This document shows, piece after piece, positions 40,730 through 48,452 of a stretch of 48,459 bases of DNA. This DNA is from an uncultured Collinsella sp. GTDB lineage: Bacteria; Actinomycetota; Coriobacteriia; Coriobacteriales; Coriobacteriaceae. Every line of letters starts with the position of its first letter. Positions within the stretch are counted from its first letter, which is position 1. The stretch spans positions 1 to 48,459 of the forward strand of contig CALDWI010000064.1 of the NCBI GenBank assembly GCA_937923795.1, read 5' to 3'. A model generated the notes under the pieces. That model was not told the DNA's origin. It worked only from the letters and a program-made list of their open reading frames with translations, and did not search any database. A program made the position numbers and the translations under genes.

Positions 40730-42019
40730 TTAGCGAATGTTGTAGAACGCAGACTTGCCGGCGTAGCGCGCGCTGCCCTCGAGCTCGTCCTCGATGCGGA
40801 TGAGCTGGTTGTACTTGGCAATACGGTCGCTACGGCACGGGGCGCCCGACTTGATCTGGCCAGCATTGACGGCCACGACCAGGTCGGCGATCGTGGAATC
40901 CTCGGTCTCGCCGGAACGGTGGCTCACGATGCAAGCGTAGCCGGCCTCCTTGGCGGTTTCGATGGCCTCGAGCGACTCGGTGAGCGTGCCGATCTGGTTG
41001 ACCTTGACCAGGATCGCGTTGGCGGCGCCCAGCTCGATGCCCTTCTTGAGGCGCTCGGTGTTGGTGACGAACAGGTCGTCGCCTACGAGCTGCACCTTGT
41101 TGCCAATGCGGCGGGTGAGCTCGACCCAGCCGTCCCAGTCCTCCTCCGCCATGCCGTCCTCGATGGAGATGATGGGATAGGTGTCGACAAGCTTCTCCCA
41201 GTAATCGACCATCTGAGCGCTCGTGTACTCCACGCCCTCGCCCTTGAGCTCATACATACCGGTCTCGGCGTTGTAGAACTCGGTGGACGCCGGATCCATG
41301 GCGTACATGAAGTCGACGCCGGGCTTAAAGCCGGCCTTCTCGACGGCCTTGGTAATGTACTCGAACGGCTCGGCATTGGTCTTGAGGCTGGGCGCGAAGC
41401 CGCCCTCGTCGCCCACGCCGCCGCCCAGGCCGGCCTCGTGCAGCACGCCCTTGAGGGTGTGGTAGACCTCGGCGCACCAGCGCAGACCCTCGGCAAAGCT
41501 CGGGGCGCCCACCGGCATGATCATGAACTCCTGGAAGTCAACGTTGTTGTCGGCATGCACGCCGCCGTTGAGGATGTTCATCATGGGCGTGGGCAGCAGG
41601 TGAGCGTTGACGCCGCCCAGGTACTGGTACAGCGACAGGCCCGCCGACTCTGCCGCAGCGCGGGCAACGGCCAGCGACACGCCCAGAATCGCGTTGGCGC
41701 CGAGATTGGTCTTGTTGGGCGTACCGTCCGCAGCGATCAACGCGGCATCGACAGCGCGCTGGTCGAAGGCGTCGAGGCCCACGACGGCGTTGGCACACTC
41801 GTTGTTGACGTGCTCGACGGCCTGCGAGACGCCCTTGCCCAGGTAGCGACCCTTGTCGCCGTCGCGCAGCTCGCAAGCTTCGAAAGCGCCGGTCGAAGCG
41901 CCCGAAGGCACCATCGCGCGACCGAAGCTGCCATCCTCGAGCACGACCTCGACCTCGACAGTGGGATTGCCGCGGCTGTCGAGCACCTCGCGACCGTAGA
42001 CATCCAAAATATCGCTCAT
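40730..42019 (-). CDS. eno: Enolase
   Basis: Enolase converts 2-phosphoglycerate to phosphoenolpyruvate in glycolysis, supplying PEP to the PTS. The 429-aa protein has DVYGREVLDSRGNPTVEVEV at the start, GASTGAFEA, the metal ligands in SIEDGMAEEDWDGW and VGDDLFVTN, and the signature ILVKVNQIGTLTES with SHRSGETED. Length matches the family. GAGGGAGA lies about four bases before the ATG. It is followed by its own terminator. Confidence 0.98.
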   Translation of the reverse strand: MSDILDVYGREVLDSRGNPTVEVEVVLEDGSFGRAMVPSGASTGAFEACELRDGDKGRYLGKGVSQAVEHVNNECANAVVGLDAFDQRAVDAALIAADGTPNKTNLGANAILGVSLAVARAAAESAGLSLYQYLGGVNAHLLPTPMMNILNGGVHADNNVDFQEFMIMPVGAPSFAEGLRWCAEVYHTLKGVLHEAGLGGGVGDEGGFAPSLKTNAEPFEYITKAVEKAGFKPGVDFMYAMDPASTEFYNAETGMYELKGEGVEYTSAQMVDYWEKLVDTYPIISIEDGMAEEDWDGWVELTRRIGNKVQLVGDDLFVTNTERLKKGIELGAANAILVKVNQIGTLTESLEAIETAKEAGYACIVSHRSGETEDSTIADLVVAVNAGQIKSGAPCRSDRIAKYNQLIRIEDELEGSARYAGKSAFYNIR

Positions 42020-42208
42020 GTTGTCTCCCTCTCACTTGGAAACGTAGTTGATGCAAGCGACTGGCCGACCGTGCACCATCGGTGCGCCTCCGTAAGTTAG
42101 CCATGTCGCACTTTTTGCATTATGCCCTAAGTTAGCCAAGGGATACAATTGTTTTTCGAAAAATTTAGCAGGAACGATGAGGCATGTCAGCCCGTCGTTC
42201 CCGCAGTC

Positions 42209-43057
42209 TTACTCCTCCGCCTTTGCGGCATCCCAGAGGTCGTTGAGGCCGTGGGTCGAAAGCTCAGCCAGATCTACATGAGCGTTGGCCGCCATCTGCT
42301 CCATCGCGGCCCAACGGCGGCGGAACTTTGCCGTGCTGGCACGAAGGGCACTCTCGGCGTCGATTCCCTCCTTGCGCGCAACGTTGACCAGGGCAAAGAG
42401 CAGGTCGCCAAACTCCATCTCGCACTCGGGCGAGCCGGGAGCCTCGGCCTCAAACTCGGCACGCTCCTCGGCGACCTCGTCCCACACGTCCTGGACCGTC
42501 TCCCACTCAAAGCCCACGGCCGCTGCCTTGCGCGACACCTTCTGGGCCTGCATCAGCGCCGGCAGATGCGTGGGCACACCGTCGAGCAGGCCCTCGGGCG
42601 CAGCCTCGCCTGCCGCCACGGCTTTGTCCTTGGCGGCCTTCTCGGCAAGCTTGACCTCGTCCCAGATCTTGAGTACCTCGTCGGAGTTATCGGCATCCGC
42701 ATCGCCAAACACGTGCGGATGGCGTCGGATGAGTTTGGCGTCGATATCGCGTGCCACATCGGCCAGCGTAAACTCACCGGCGTCCGCCGCAATCTGCGCA
42801 TGCAGCACTACCTGCATGAGCACGTCGCCGAGCTCCTCGCGCAGGTGCGCCGCGTCGTCCGCCTCAATGCAATCGAGCGCCTCGTAGGCCTCCTCGATCA
42901 TGTTCTTGCCGATGCTCTGGTGCGTCTGTTCGCGGTCCCACGGGCAGCCATCGGGCTGACGCAGACGCCAGATGGTCTGCACCAGATGCTGCAGCTCGGC
43001 CGACGCGTCGACCAGCGTGGACAGATCGCGCGAGCCCTCGGCATTTTGCTGAGCCAT
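42209..43057 (-). CDS. mazG: Nucleoside triphosphate pyrophosphohydrolase MazG
   Basis: MazG hydrolyses NTPs, including damaged ones, to NMP and PPi. The 282-aa protein has two MazG domains. The first shows CPWDREQTHQSIGKNMIEEA and the EExxE and DVLMQVVLHA metal sites; the second shows EWETVQDVWDEVAEERAEFE and EFGDLLFALVNVAR. The ATG at 43057 has GGAGG seven bases upstream; a longer open frame is not supported. It starts 2 bp after the YfcE-like stop codon, so the two are co-transcribed. Confidence 0.94.
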   Translation of the reverse strand: MAQQNAEGSRDLSTLVDASAELQHLVQTIWRLRQPDGCPWDREQTHQSIGKNMIEEAYEALDCIEADDAAHLREELGDVLMQVVLHAQIAADAGEFTLADVARDIDAKLIRRHPHVFGDADADNSDEVLKIWDEVKLAEKAAKDKAVAAGEAAPEGLLDGVPTHLPALMQAQKVSRKAAAVGFEWETVQDVWDEVAEERAEFEAEAPGSPECEMEFGDLLFALVNVARKEGIDAESALRASTAKFRRRWAAMEQMAANAHVDLAELSTHGLNDLWDAAKAEE

Positions 43058-43059
43058 GG

Positions 43060-43608
43060 TTAGTCCTCCTCCAGGATCACATGACGGAACGCGCCGCCCT
43101 CGTAGATGCCGTAACTGTGCGTACCGTCCTTGGGAATGCTCACGCTGCCGGGATTGAAGAGCCACAGGCCCGGGTGTGCCTCGCTTGCCTCGTTAACCTT
43201 GATGTGCGTGTGGCCGTAGACGAGCGCGGAGCCCTCGGGCAGCGCGGGCGCGTGGTCGACGCTGTTGTGCATGCCGGCGCCAAAGACGTGGCCGTGCGTC
43301 AGGAACAGCTCGCGGTCGGCCTCGTCAAACAGCGTGGCGTAGTCGGCCATAACGGGAAAGTCGAGCACCATCTGGTCGACCTCGGCGTCACAGTTGCCGC
43401 GCACCGCGATGATGCGGTCGGCCAGGGCGTTGAGCAGCGGGATTACGCGCTTGGGGGCGTAATCGCGCGGCAAGTCGTTGCGCGGACCGTGGTAGAGCAG
43501 GTCGCCCAGCAGCACGATGCGGTCGGGCTGCTCGGATTCGATGGCGGTGACCAGGCGCTCGGTCCAGTATGCCGAGCCGTGGATGTCGGAGGCGATGAGG
43601 TATTTCAT
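43060..43608 (-). CDS. YfcE-like metallophosphodiesterase
   Basis: The 182-aa protein has ASDIHGSAYW, LLGDLLYHGPRN, VRGNCDAEVDQ, THGHVFG and YGHTHIKVNE, all metal-binding motifs of the YfcE/MJ0936 phosphodiesterases. E. coli YfcE acts on artificial phosphodiesters; the physiological substrate is unknown. AAAGGAT lies five bases before the ATG. It leads into mazG and follows the LarC2 gene by 57 bp. Confidence 0.92.
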   Translation of the reverse strand: MKYLIASDIHGSAYWTERLVTAIESEQPDRIVLLGDLLYHGPRNDLPRDYAPKRVIPLLNALADRIIAVRGNCDAEVDQMVLDFPVMADYATLFDEADRELFLTHGHVFGAGMHNSVDHAPALPEGSALVYGHTHIKVNEASEAHPGLWLFNPGSVSIPKDGTHSYGIYEGGAFRHVILEED

Positions 43609-43665
43609 GAGGGATCCTTTCGGGGTGGGGCTGATGGGGCTGGGCGTGGCGTGCCACCGGCCGCG

Positions 43666-44151
43666 TTACTCAAATCGCAGCGCCGCGGCTTGTGCCGTAT
43701 GCATCACGCGCTGGAGCGGTACGTTATGCTCGCGGGCGAGACGGGCGCAGTCCTCGTACTCGGGCGCTGCACGCTCGCTGCCGTCGGGCAGAGTCGCCAC
43801 CTTAACGGATACCTCGCCCCAAGGCGTTGTTACGCGCTCAAAGCGGCGTGGCAGGCAAACGCGCTCCATAACTTGACGGCGGATGCCATTGGTCGTGGTT
43901 TCCAAAAAGATAATCGTCTGCAGGCGCTCGATATCCTCGTGGGTACAGATTACCTGCAGCTGCCAGCCGGGGCGGCCTTTCTTGCAATAGAGGGGCAGCC
44001 AATGCACCTCGCGCGCACCGGCCTCGCGCAGGCGGTCGGCGGCGTAGGCGAGCACCTCAGGCGACGCGTCGTCGATGTCGCACTCCAGCTTGACGATGGT
44101 CTCGGGCGCATCGGTCTCGCGGGACAGCGGAGATTTGCTATCGCATGGCAT
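43666..44151 (-). CDS. Standalone LarC2: C-terminal domain of nickel-pincer cofactor cyclometallase
   Basis: The 161-aa protein matches the C-terminal part of LarC (DUF111): LECDIDDASPEVLAYAADRL, AREVHWLPLYCKKGRPGW and IIFLETTTNGIRR. LarC inserts nickel into the pincer nucleotide used by lactate racemase. In Lactobacillus plantarum LarC1 and LarC2 are joined by ribosomal frameshifting; here only LarC2 is present, with no LarC1 sequence upstream. The ATG at 44151 has AAAGGAG nine bases upstream. It lies beside the YfcE-like and mazG genes. Either LarC1 is elsewhere or the domain has another job. Confidence 0.85.
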   Translation of the reverse strand: MPCDSKSPLSRETDAPETIVKLECDIDDASPEVLAYAADRLREAGAREVHWLPLYCKKGRPGWQLQVICTHEDIERLQTIIFLETTTNGIRRQVMERVCLPRRFERVTTPWGEVSVKVATLPDGSERAAPEYEDCARLAREHNVPLQRVMHTAQAAALRFE

Positions 44152-44257
44152 ACGGTCCGGCTCCTTTCCGCACGGGCTCGTTTTGTTCATCCAAACGCTA
44201 GCACATCGGACGTGGCACAAGCGTGACTTTCGTCCGTCGCCGCCCTCGCCCCCATCC

Positions 44258-44322
44258 AAACGTGTACGTCAGCCTCCAAACATGTCATTATTTGTCGATT
44301 TTGGAGGCTGACGTACACGTTT
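44258..44322. repeat. Perfect 23-bp palindrome upstream of the LarC2 gene
   Basis: Arms at 44258-44280 and 44300-44322 are exact reverse complements (AAACGTGTACGTCAGCCTCC, then AAA). The 19-nt loop is CATGTCATTATTTGTCGAT. It sits in the 299-bp gap between larC2 and the PHP gene. Neither end has a terminator T run beyond TTTT. The rest of the gap shows no gene. Confidence 0.9.
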
Positions 44323-44450
44323 TGAGAGCAAGCGAGGCCGCACCACGCGCCGCGCAACCTTTCCAATCGATTTCGATCCCCGGCGTGCCCGGCGTGTTGA
44401 GAGCTGCGCCATTACAATGAAGCGGATTCGCTTGACGCAAAGGAGCCGCT

Positions 44451-45362
44451 ATGCCCATGTGCCCGCTGGTCGATTGCCATACCCACACCTCGTTTTCGGA
44501 CGGGCATGCCTCGTTTGAGGACAACGTTCGCGCCGCTGCTGCGGCCGGCTGCCGCGTCATGGTCTCGACCGACCATCTCACCCTGCCCGCCAGCATGGAT
44601 TCCAATTGCGAGGTACAGGTTGTCGAGGGCGACCTGCCGGCACATCGTCTGGCCTTTGAGGACGCCCGCAAACTCGCCGCGCAGATTGCGCCGGAGCTCG
44701 AGCTTATCTATGGCTTTGAATGCGATTGGTACGAGGGCTGCGAGCCTTTGGTTGAGCGCTGGTCCCAGAGCGCCGTGGTACGCCTGGGCAGCGTGCATTG
44801 GATTGGCAACCCAGGCGATATCATGGCCGGTGCCGCGGGTACGGCGGGAACGGAAAACGTCGCTCGCCCCGATACACCCGATTCCCTTTGCGGTTGGATC
44901 GACGATGACACCGACCTGCACGTTTGGGAAAACCTGGGGGTACGCGGCGTGTGGGAGCGCTACGTCGACGACTGGTGCCGCGCTTGCGAAAGCCCGCTTA
45001 ACTTTGATGTGATGGCTCACCCCGACCTGTTCATGCGCTTTTCGAAGGAAGGCTTTGCGCCCGATTTTGATACGGCACCGTTTTGGGAGCAGATGGCAGA
45101 GTGCGCACACGATACAGGCCGCCGCGTTGAAGTTTCGACCGCCGCGCCGCGCAAGGGCCTCGACGACTATTACCCCTCGACGGGGCTGTTGCGTTGCTTT
45201 GCCCACGCCGAGGTACCCATCACCTTTGGCTCGGACGCGCACCGCGCCTGCGACATCTGCTGGAACATCCGCGAGGCCCAGGCCCACGCCTACGACTGCG
45301 GTTATCGAACCTTCGATATCCCCCACCCCACCGGCGAATGGCAACCCACGCCCCTCGCCTAA
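44451..45362 (+). CDS. PHP-domain histidinol-phosphatase
   Basis: The 303-aa protein has the PHP metal motifs: DCHTHTSFSDGH, VSTDHLTLP, YGFECDW, VMAHPDLF and ITFGSDAHRAC. Gram-positive bacteria use this family (HisK/HisJ) to dephosphorylate L-histidinol phosphate. Its place next to hisE fits that role and suggests hisB in this organism is not the bifunctional type. AAAGGAG lies five bases before the ATG; a second ATG follows two codons later. It converges with hisE across a palindrome. Confidence 0.88.
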   Translation: MPMCPLVDCHTHTSFSDGHASFEDNVRAAAAAGCRVMVSTDHLTLPASMDSNCEVQVVEGDLPAHRLAFEDARKLAAQIAPELELIYGFECDWYEGCEPLVERWSQSAVVRLGSVHWIGNPGDIMAGAAGTAGTENVARPDTPDSLCGWIDDDTDLHVWENLGVRGVWERYVDDWCRACESPLNFDVMAHPDLFMRFSKEGFAPDFDTAPFWEQMAECAHDTGRRVEVSTAAPRKGLDDYYPSTGLLRCFAHAEVPITFGSDAHRACDICWNIREAQAHAYDCGYRTFDIPHPTGEWQPTPLA

Positions 45363-45393
45363 CTAGTCGTTTAAGAACGTCCCCAATGACTAG
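45363..45393 (+). repeat. Short palindromic element that overlaps the hisE stop codon
   Basis: Arms CTAGTCGTT and AATGACTAG flank TAAGAACGTCCCC. The one mismatch is a G-U pair in plus-strand RNA. It begins right after the PHP stop codon, and its last CTAG supplies the TAG stop of hisE on the other strand. It fills the whole gap between the two genes. Confidence 0.88.
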
Positions 45394-45707
45394 TGGCGGC
45401 GGGCGTTGAGTTCGCCGGCTAGCTCGTCGAGGGTGATACCGTAGCGCTCGAGCGTCACGAGCAGGTGGTAGACCAGGTCGCCGGCCTCGTAGCGGATGTG
45501 ATCGTGATCGTTATCCTTGCAGGCCATGATCACTTCGCTCGACTCCTCGGCAAGCTTCTTGAGCAGCTCGTCCTCGACGTCGGTCAGCAGACGCGCGGTA
45601 TAGCTCTCCTGCGGCGATGCATCACGACGACCGTGAATCACCTCGGCGAGCCCCGTCAGCGTCTCACCGATATTTCCATCCTGAACGTTTGCGGTGCGCA
45701 CACCCAT
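45390..45707 (-). CDS. hisE: Phosphoribosyl-ATP pyrophosphohydrolase
   Basis: HisE hydrolyses phosphoribosyl-ATP in the second step of histidine synthesis. The 105-aa MazG-fold protein has SYTARLLTDVEDELLKKLAEE, the EESSEVIMA metal motif and YEAGDLVYHLLVTLERYG. AAAGGAT lies six bases before the ATG. It is the last gene of the his operon, 45 bp after hisI, and is separate from hisI, not fused. Confidence 0.96.
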   Translation of the reverse strand: MGVRTANVQDGNIGETLTGLAEVIHGRRDASPQESYTARLLTDVEDELLKKLAEESSEVIMACKDNDHDHIRYEAGDLVYHLLVTLERYGITLDELAGELNARRH

Positions 45708-45752
45708 GGTTCAATCCTTTCTGGTGGCCGAGCGTCTAATCGAGCGCCCGCC

Positions 45753-46082
45753 CTACGCGAGTTTCTTGAAGAAGCAGGTACGGTTGCCGGTATGGCAGGC
45801 CGGGCCCGGCGAGTCGACCTTGACCAGCAGCGTATCGCTATCGCAGTCGGCCCAGAGCTCCTTGACCGCTTGCATATTGCCGCTCGTCGCGCCCTTGTTC
45901 CAGAGCTCCTGGCGACTGCGGCTCCAAAACCACGTGGTGCCGGTCTTGAGCGTCAGCCCCACCGATTCCTCATTCATCCAGGCAACCATAAGCACCTCGC
46001 CGGTGTCATACTGCTGAACAACACAAGGAATCAGCCCCTTGGCGTCGTATGTAAGCTTTGAAGGATCGGTTATCTCTTCCAT
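45753..46082 (-). CDS. hisI: Phosphoribosyl-AMP cyclohydrolase
   Basis: HisI opens the adenine ring of phosphoribosyl-AMP, the third step. The 109-aa protein has LIPCVVQQYDTGEVLMVAWM, the FWSRSRQELWNKGATSGN signature, the Mg site DCDSDTLLV and zinc ligands in PACHTGNRTCFF. The ATG at 46082 is preferred because GGGGAG lies just upstream and the family N-terminus begins there; the longer frame runs back into a palindrome. It is 142 bp after hisF. Confidence 0.95.
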   Translation of the reverse strand: MEEITDPSKLTYDAKGLIPCVVQQYDTGEVLMVAWMNEESVGLTLKTGTTWFWSRSRQELWNKGATSGNMQAVKELWADCDSDTLLVKVDSPGPACHTGNRTCFFKKLA

Positions 46083-46120
46083 TTCTCTCCCCAAATTCAA
46101 ACTTCGCAGGTCGGCGAGGG

Positions 46121-46216
46121 TTGTCCAGGTGCCCGAGATTCCGAGCGACAAGCCCGACGACGCGTACTTAAGTACGCGAGGAGGGTTGGAGCCGGAAGGT
46201 CGGGTGCCTGGGCAAG
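46121..46216. repeat. Long nested palindrome C within the his operon
   Basis: TTGTCCAGGTGCCCGA (46121-46136) and TCGGGTGCCTGGGCAA (46200-46215) pair at 13 of 16 bases, and the other three are G-U pairs in plus-strand RNA. The 63-nt interior has a perfect 18-bp centre, CGCGTACTTAAGTACGCG. It lies 8 bp after the hisF stop codon, before hisI. No T run follows, so it is not a plain terminator. Confidence 0.75.
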
Positions 46217-46224
46217 CCGCAGCA

Positions 46225-47007
46225 CTAGAAGTCCAGCCTGACAGGGATGCCCTGCGACGCCATATACTCCTTCACCTGGCGAATGCTGAAGGTTCCAAAG
46301 TGAAAGACGCTCGCTGCTAGCACGGCATCGGCCTCGCCCTCGATCACGCCCTCGGCAAAATGCTCGAGCGTGCCCACACCGCCGCTCGCGATCACCGGAA
46401 TCGGCACCGCGCGCGCCACGGCGCGGGTGAGCGCCAGGTCAAATCCGGCCTTGGTGCCGTCGCGGTCCATACTGGTCAGCAAGATCTCGCCGGCGCCGCG
46501 ACGAGCCGCTTCCTCGGCCCACGCCACCGCGTCGATGCCCGTGGCGTTGCGGCCTCCTGCGGTAAAGACTTCCCACTTGTCGGCACCCGGCTCTCCGGGC
46601 AAACCGACGCGCTTGGCATCGATCGCCACGACCACGGCCTGACTGCCAAAAGCCGCGGCAGCCTGGCTAATCAGCGACGGGTCGCACACGGCGGCAGAGT
46701 TGAGCGACACCTTGTCAGCACCGGCTGCAACCATGGTGCGCATGCCCGCCAGGTCGCGAAAGCCGCCGCCCACGGTATAGGGAATAGCGAGCTCCTCGGC
46801 CGCATGCGCCGCCATCTCGATGGTCGTCGCGCGGTTGTCGCTCGTGGCGGTAATGTCCAGGAAGACGACCTCGTCCGCACCCTCGCGGTCGTAGGCGCGG
46901 GCCAGCTCCACCGGGTCGCCCGCATCGCGCAGGCTCACAAAGTTGACGCCCTTGACCACGCGGCCGTCCTTGACGTCTAGGCAGGGAATTACGCGTTTGG
47001 TAAGCAT
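46225..47007 (-). CDS. hisF: Imidazole glycerol phosphate synthase subunit HisF
   Basis: HisF is the cyclase subunit that uses ammonia from HisH to make imidazole glycerol phosphate and AICAR, which PurH can recycle. The 260-aa TIM barrel has MLTKRVIPCLDVKDGRVVKG with catalytic Asp-11, GGGFRDLAGMRTM and ILLTSMDRDGTKAGFD with the second catalytic Asp. GGAGG lies eight bases before the ATG. It starts 3 bp after the hisA stop codon. Confidence 0.97.
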   Translation of the reverse strand: MLTKRVIPCLDVKDGRVVKGVNFVSLRDAGDPVELARAYDREGADEVVFLDITATSDNRATTIEMAAHAAEELAIPYTVGGGFRDLAGMRTMVAAGADKVSLNSAAVCDPSLISQAAAAFGSQAVVVAIDAKRVGLPGEPGADKWEVFTAGGRNATGIDAVAWAEEAARRGAGEILLTSMDRDGTKAGFDLALTRAVARAVPIPVIASGGVGTLEHFAEGVIEGEADAVLAASVFHFGTFSIRQVKEYMASQGIPVRLDF

Positions 47008-47010
47008 GGG

Positions 47011-47754
47011 CTACTCCTCCCCTCGGGCGGCGGCCAGCGCCTGGGCCAGCGTAAAGTTGCCTTCGTAGAGCGCACGGCCGGTAATGGCGCCTTCAATCGC
47101 GACCTCGCCCACCGCGGCCAGCGCGCGGATGTCGTCGAGCGTCGAGATACCGCCCGAAGCCACGACGGGAAAGCCCGCGACCTTGGCAACATGGCGATAC
47201 GCCGCCACATCGATGCCCGTCTGCATGCCATCGCGCGCGATGTCGGTATACACCAGATGCTTAAAGCCCAGCTCGGTAAGCTGCGCCACGGCATCGTCGA
47301 GCGCCACGCCCGCGCCGTCGCGCCAGCCGTTCACCTTAACCTGGCCGTCGCGCGCGGCAATGTCGGCGACCAACAGCTCGCCAAGGCCCTGGGCTGCCAC
47401 CTCAGCAAAACCCGGCTCGGTCACGAGCACGGTGCCCAGCGCAATGCGGCGAGCACCATAGCCTGCCAGCTCATCGATGCGTGCGAGTGAGCGAACGCCG
47501 CCGCCCACGTCCACGGACAGACCGTCGACGCCGCAGATGGCCTTAATCGCCGCCGAGTTGGCAGCGCATGTGTCCTCGTCCTCGCCAAAGGCAGCGGACA
47601 GGTCGACGACATGCACCCAGCTTGCGCCCTGCTCGGCAAACGAGCGGGCGACGGCCACGGGGTCATCGGAATATACCTTGCAGCGGTTGCGGTCGCCGCG
47701 CTCCAGGCGCACAACCTTGCCGCCGATCAGATCGATTGCGGGAAACAGGATCAT
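47011..47754 (-). CDS. hisA: ProFAR isomerase HisA
   Basis: HisA performs the Amadori rearrangement of ProFAR, the fourth step. The 247-aa TIM barrel starts MILFPAIDLIGGKVVRLERG with catalytic Asp-8, and shows VDVGGGVRSLARID, YTDIARDGMQTGID with the second Asp, and VVASGGISTLDDI. The ATG overlaps the hisH stop codon (ATGA), so the genes are translationally coupled. GAGGAGG lies seven bases upstream. A PriA-like dual role with tryptophan synthesis, as in some actinobacteria, cannot be judged here. Confidence 0.96.
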   Translation of the reverse strand: MILFPAIDLIGGKVVRLERGDRNRCKVYSDDPVAVARSFAEQGASWVHVVDLSAAFGEDEDTCAANSAAIKAICGVDGLSVDVGGGVRSLARIDELAGYGARRIALGTVLVTEPGFAEVAAQGLGELLVADIAARDGQVKVNGWRDGAGVALDDAVAQLTELGFKHLVYTDIARDGMQTGIDVAAYRHVAKVAGFPVVASGGISTLDDIRALAAVGEVAIEGAITGRALYEGNFTLAQALAAARGEE

Positions 47755-48452
47755 CGGCCAACCTCCTCGACGATGTTGACGAAGTTCTTAAGGATGCGCT
47801 GACCCAGCGCGGAGGATTTCTCGGGATGGAACTGGCAGCCCCACACATTGCCGTGGCGCACGATGCACGGGAAACTCCGTGTATAGTGCGTGCGCGCCAA
47901 CACATCGGTGGCATCGACGTCGCCGGCCACCGCGTAGCTGTGGGTGAAGTACATATTGGCGCCCTCGGCAAAACCGGCGAGCAGCGGATCGGCCGCGCCG
48001 GCAGGCGTCATGTGCACCTGATCCCAGCCCACGTGCGGGACCTTCAGACGGCTCGACTCCAGGTGCGTGCACGAGCCACGCATGATGCCCAGGCCATCGA
48101 CCCAGGGACCGCCGGCCTGCTCGGAGGCATCGTCGTCCGCGTCCACGCCCTCGTCCGCAGGCACGCCCTCGTTGCCACGCTCAAAAAATAGCTGAAGACC
48201 CAGGCAGATGCCGAGCAGCGGAGTTCCGGCGGCAACGGCATCGAGCACGGCCACCTCCTCGCCGCTCTGGCGCATAAAGGCGATCGCGTCATAGAACGCG
48301 CCCACACCCGGGATGACCAGGCCGTCGGCGTTGCGGATCTGTTCCGGATCGTCCGATGTGCAGGCGGCGGCACCGGCGCGCGCAAGCCCGCGCACGACGC
48401 TCGACAAGTTGCCCTTGTGGTAGTCGACCACCACGATCTTCGGTTCGCCCAC
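47751..48452 (-). CDS. hisH: Imidazole glycerol phosphate synthase glutaminase subunit HisH
   Basis: HisH releases ammonia from glutamine for HisF. The 233-aa class I glutaminase has VVVDYHKGNLSSVVRGL, the oxyanion strand VIPGVGAF, nucleophile Cys-83 in GICLGLQLFF, and the His/Glu pair in CQFHPEKSS. It has a short acidic insertion (DEGVDADDDASEQAGG) after the nucleophile helix. A GTG at 48452 gives the family N-terminus, but only 7 bp of sequence remain before the window edge, so an upstream start cannot be excluded. Confidence 0.93.
   Translation of the reverse strand: MGEPKIVVVDYHKGNLSSVVRGLARAGAAACTSDDPEQIRNADGLVIPGVGAFYDAIAFMRQSGEEVAVLDAVAAGTPLLGICLGLQLFFERGNEGVPADEGVDADDDASEQAGGPWVDGLGIMRGSCTHLESSRLKVPHVGWDQVHMTPAGAADPLLAGFAEGANMYFTHSYAVAGDVDATDVLARTHYTRSFPCIVRHGNVWGCQFHPEKSSALGQRILKNFVNIVEEVGR

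Noticed and set aside
40565..42100. 511-codon plus-strand frame opposite enolase
   Set aside because: Enolase on the minus strand is unambiguous.
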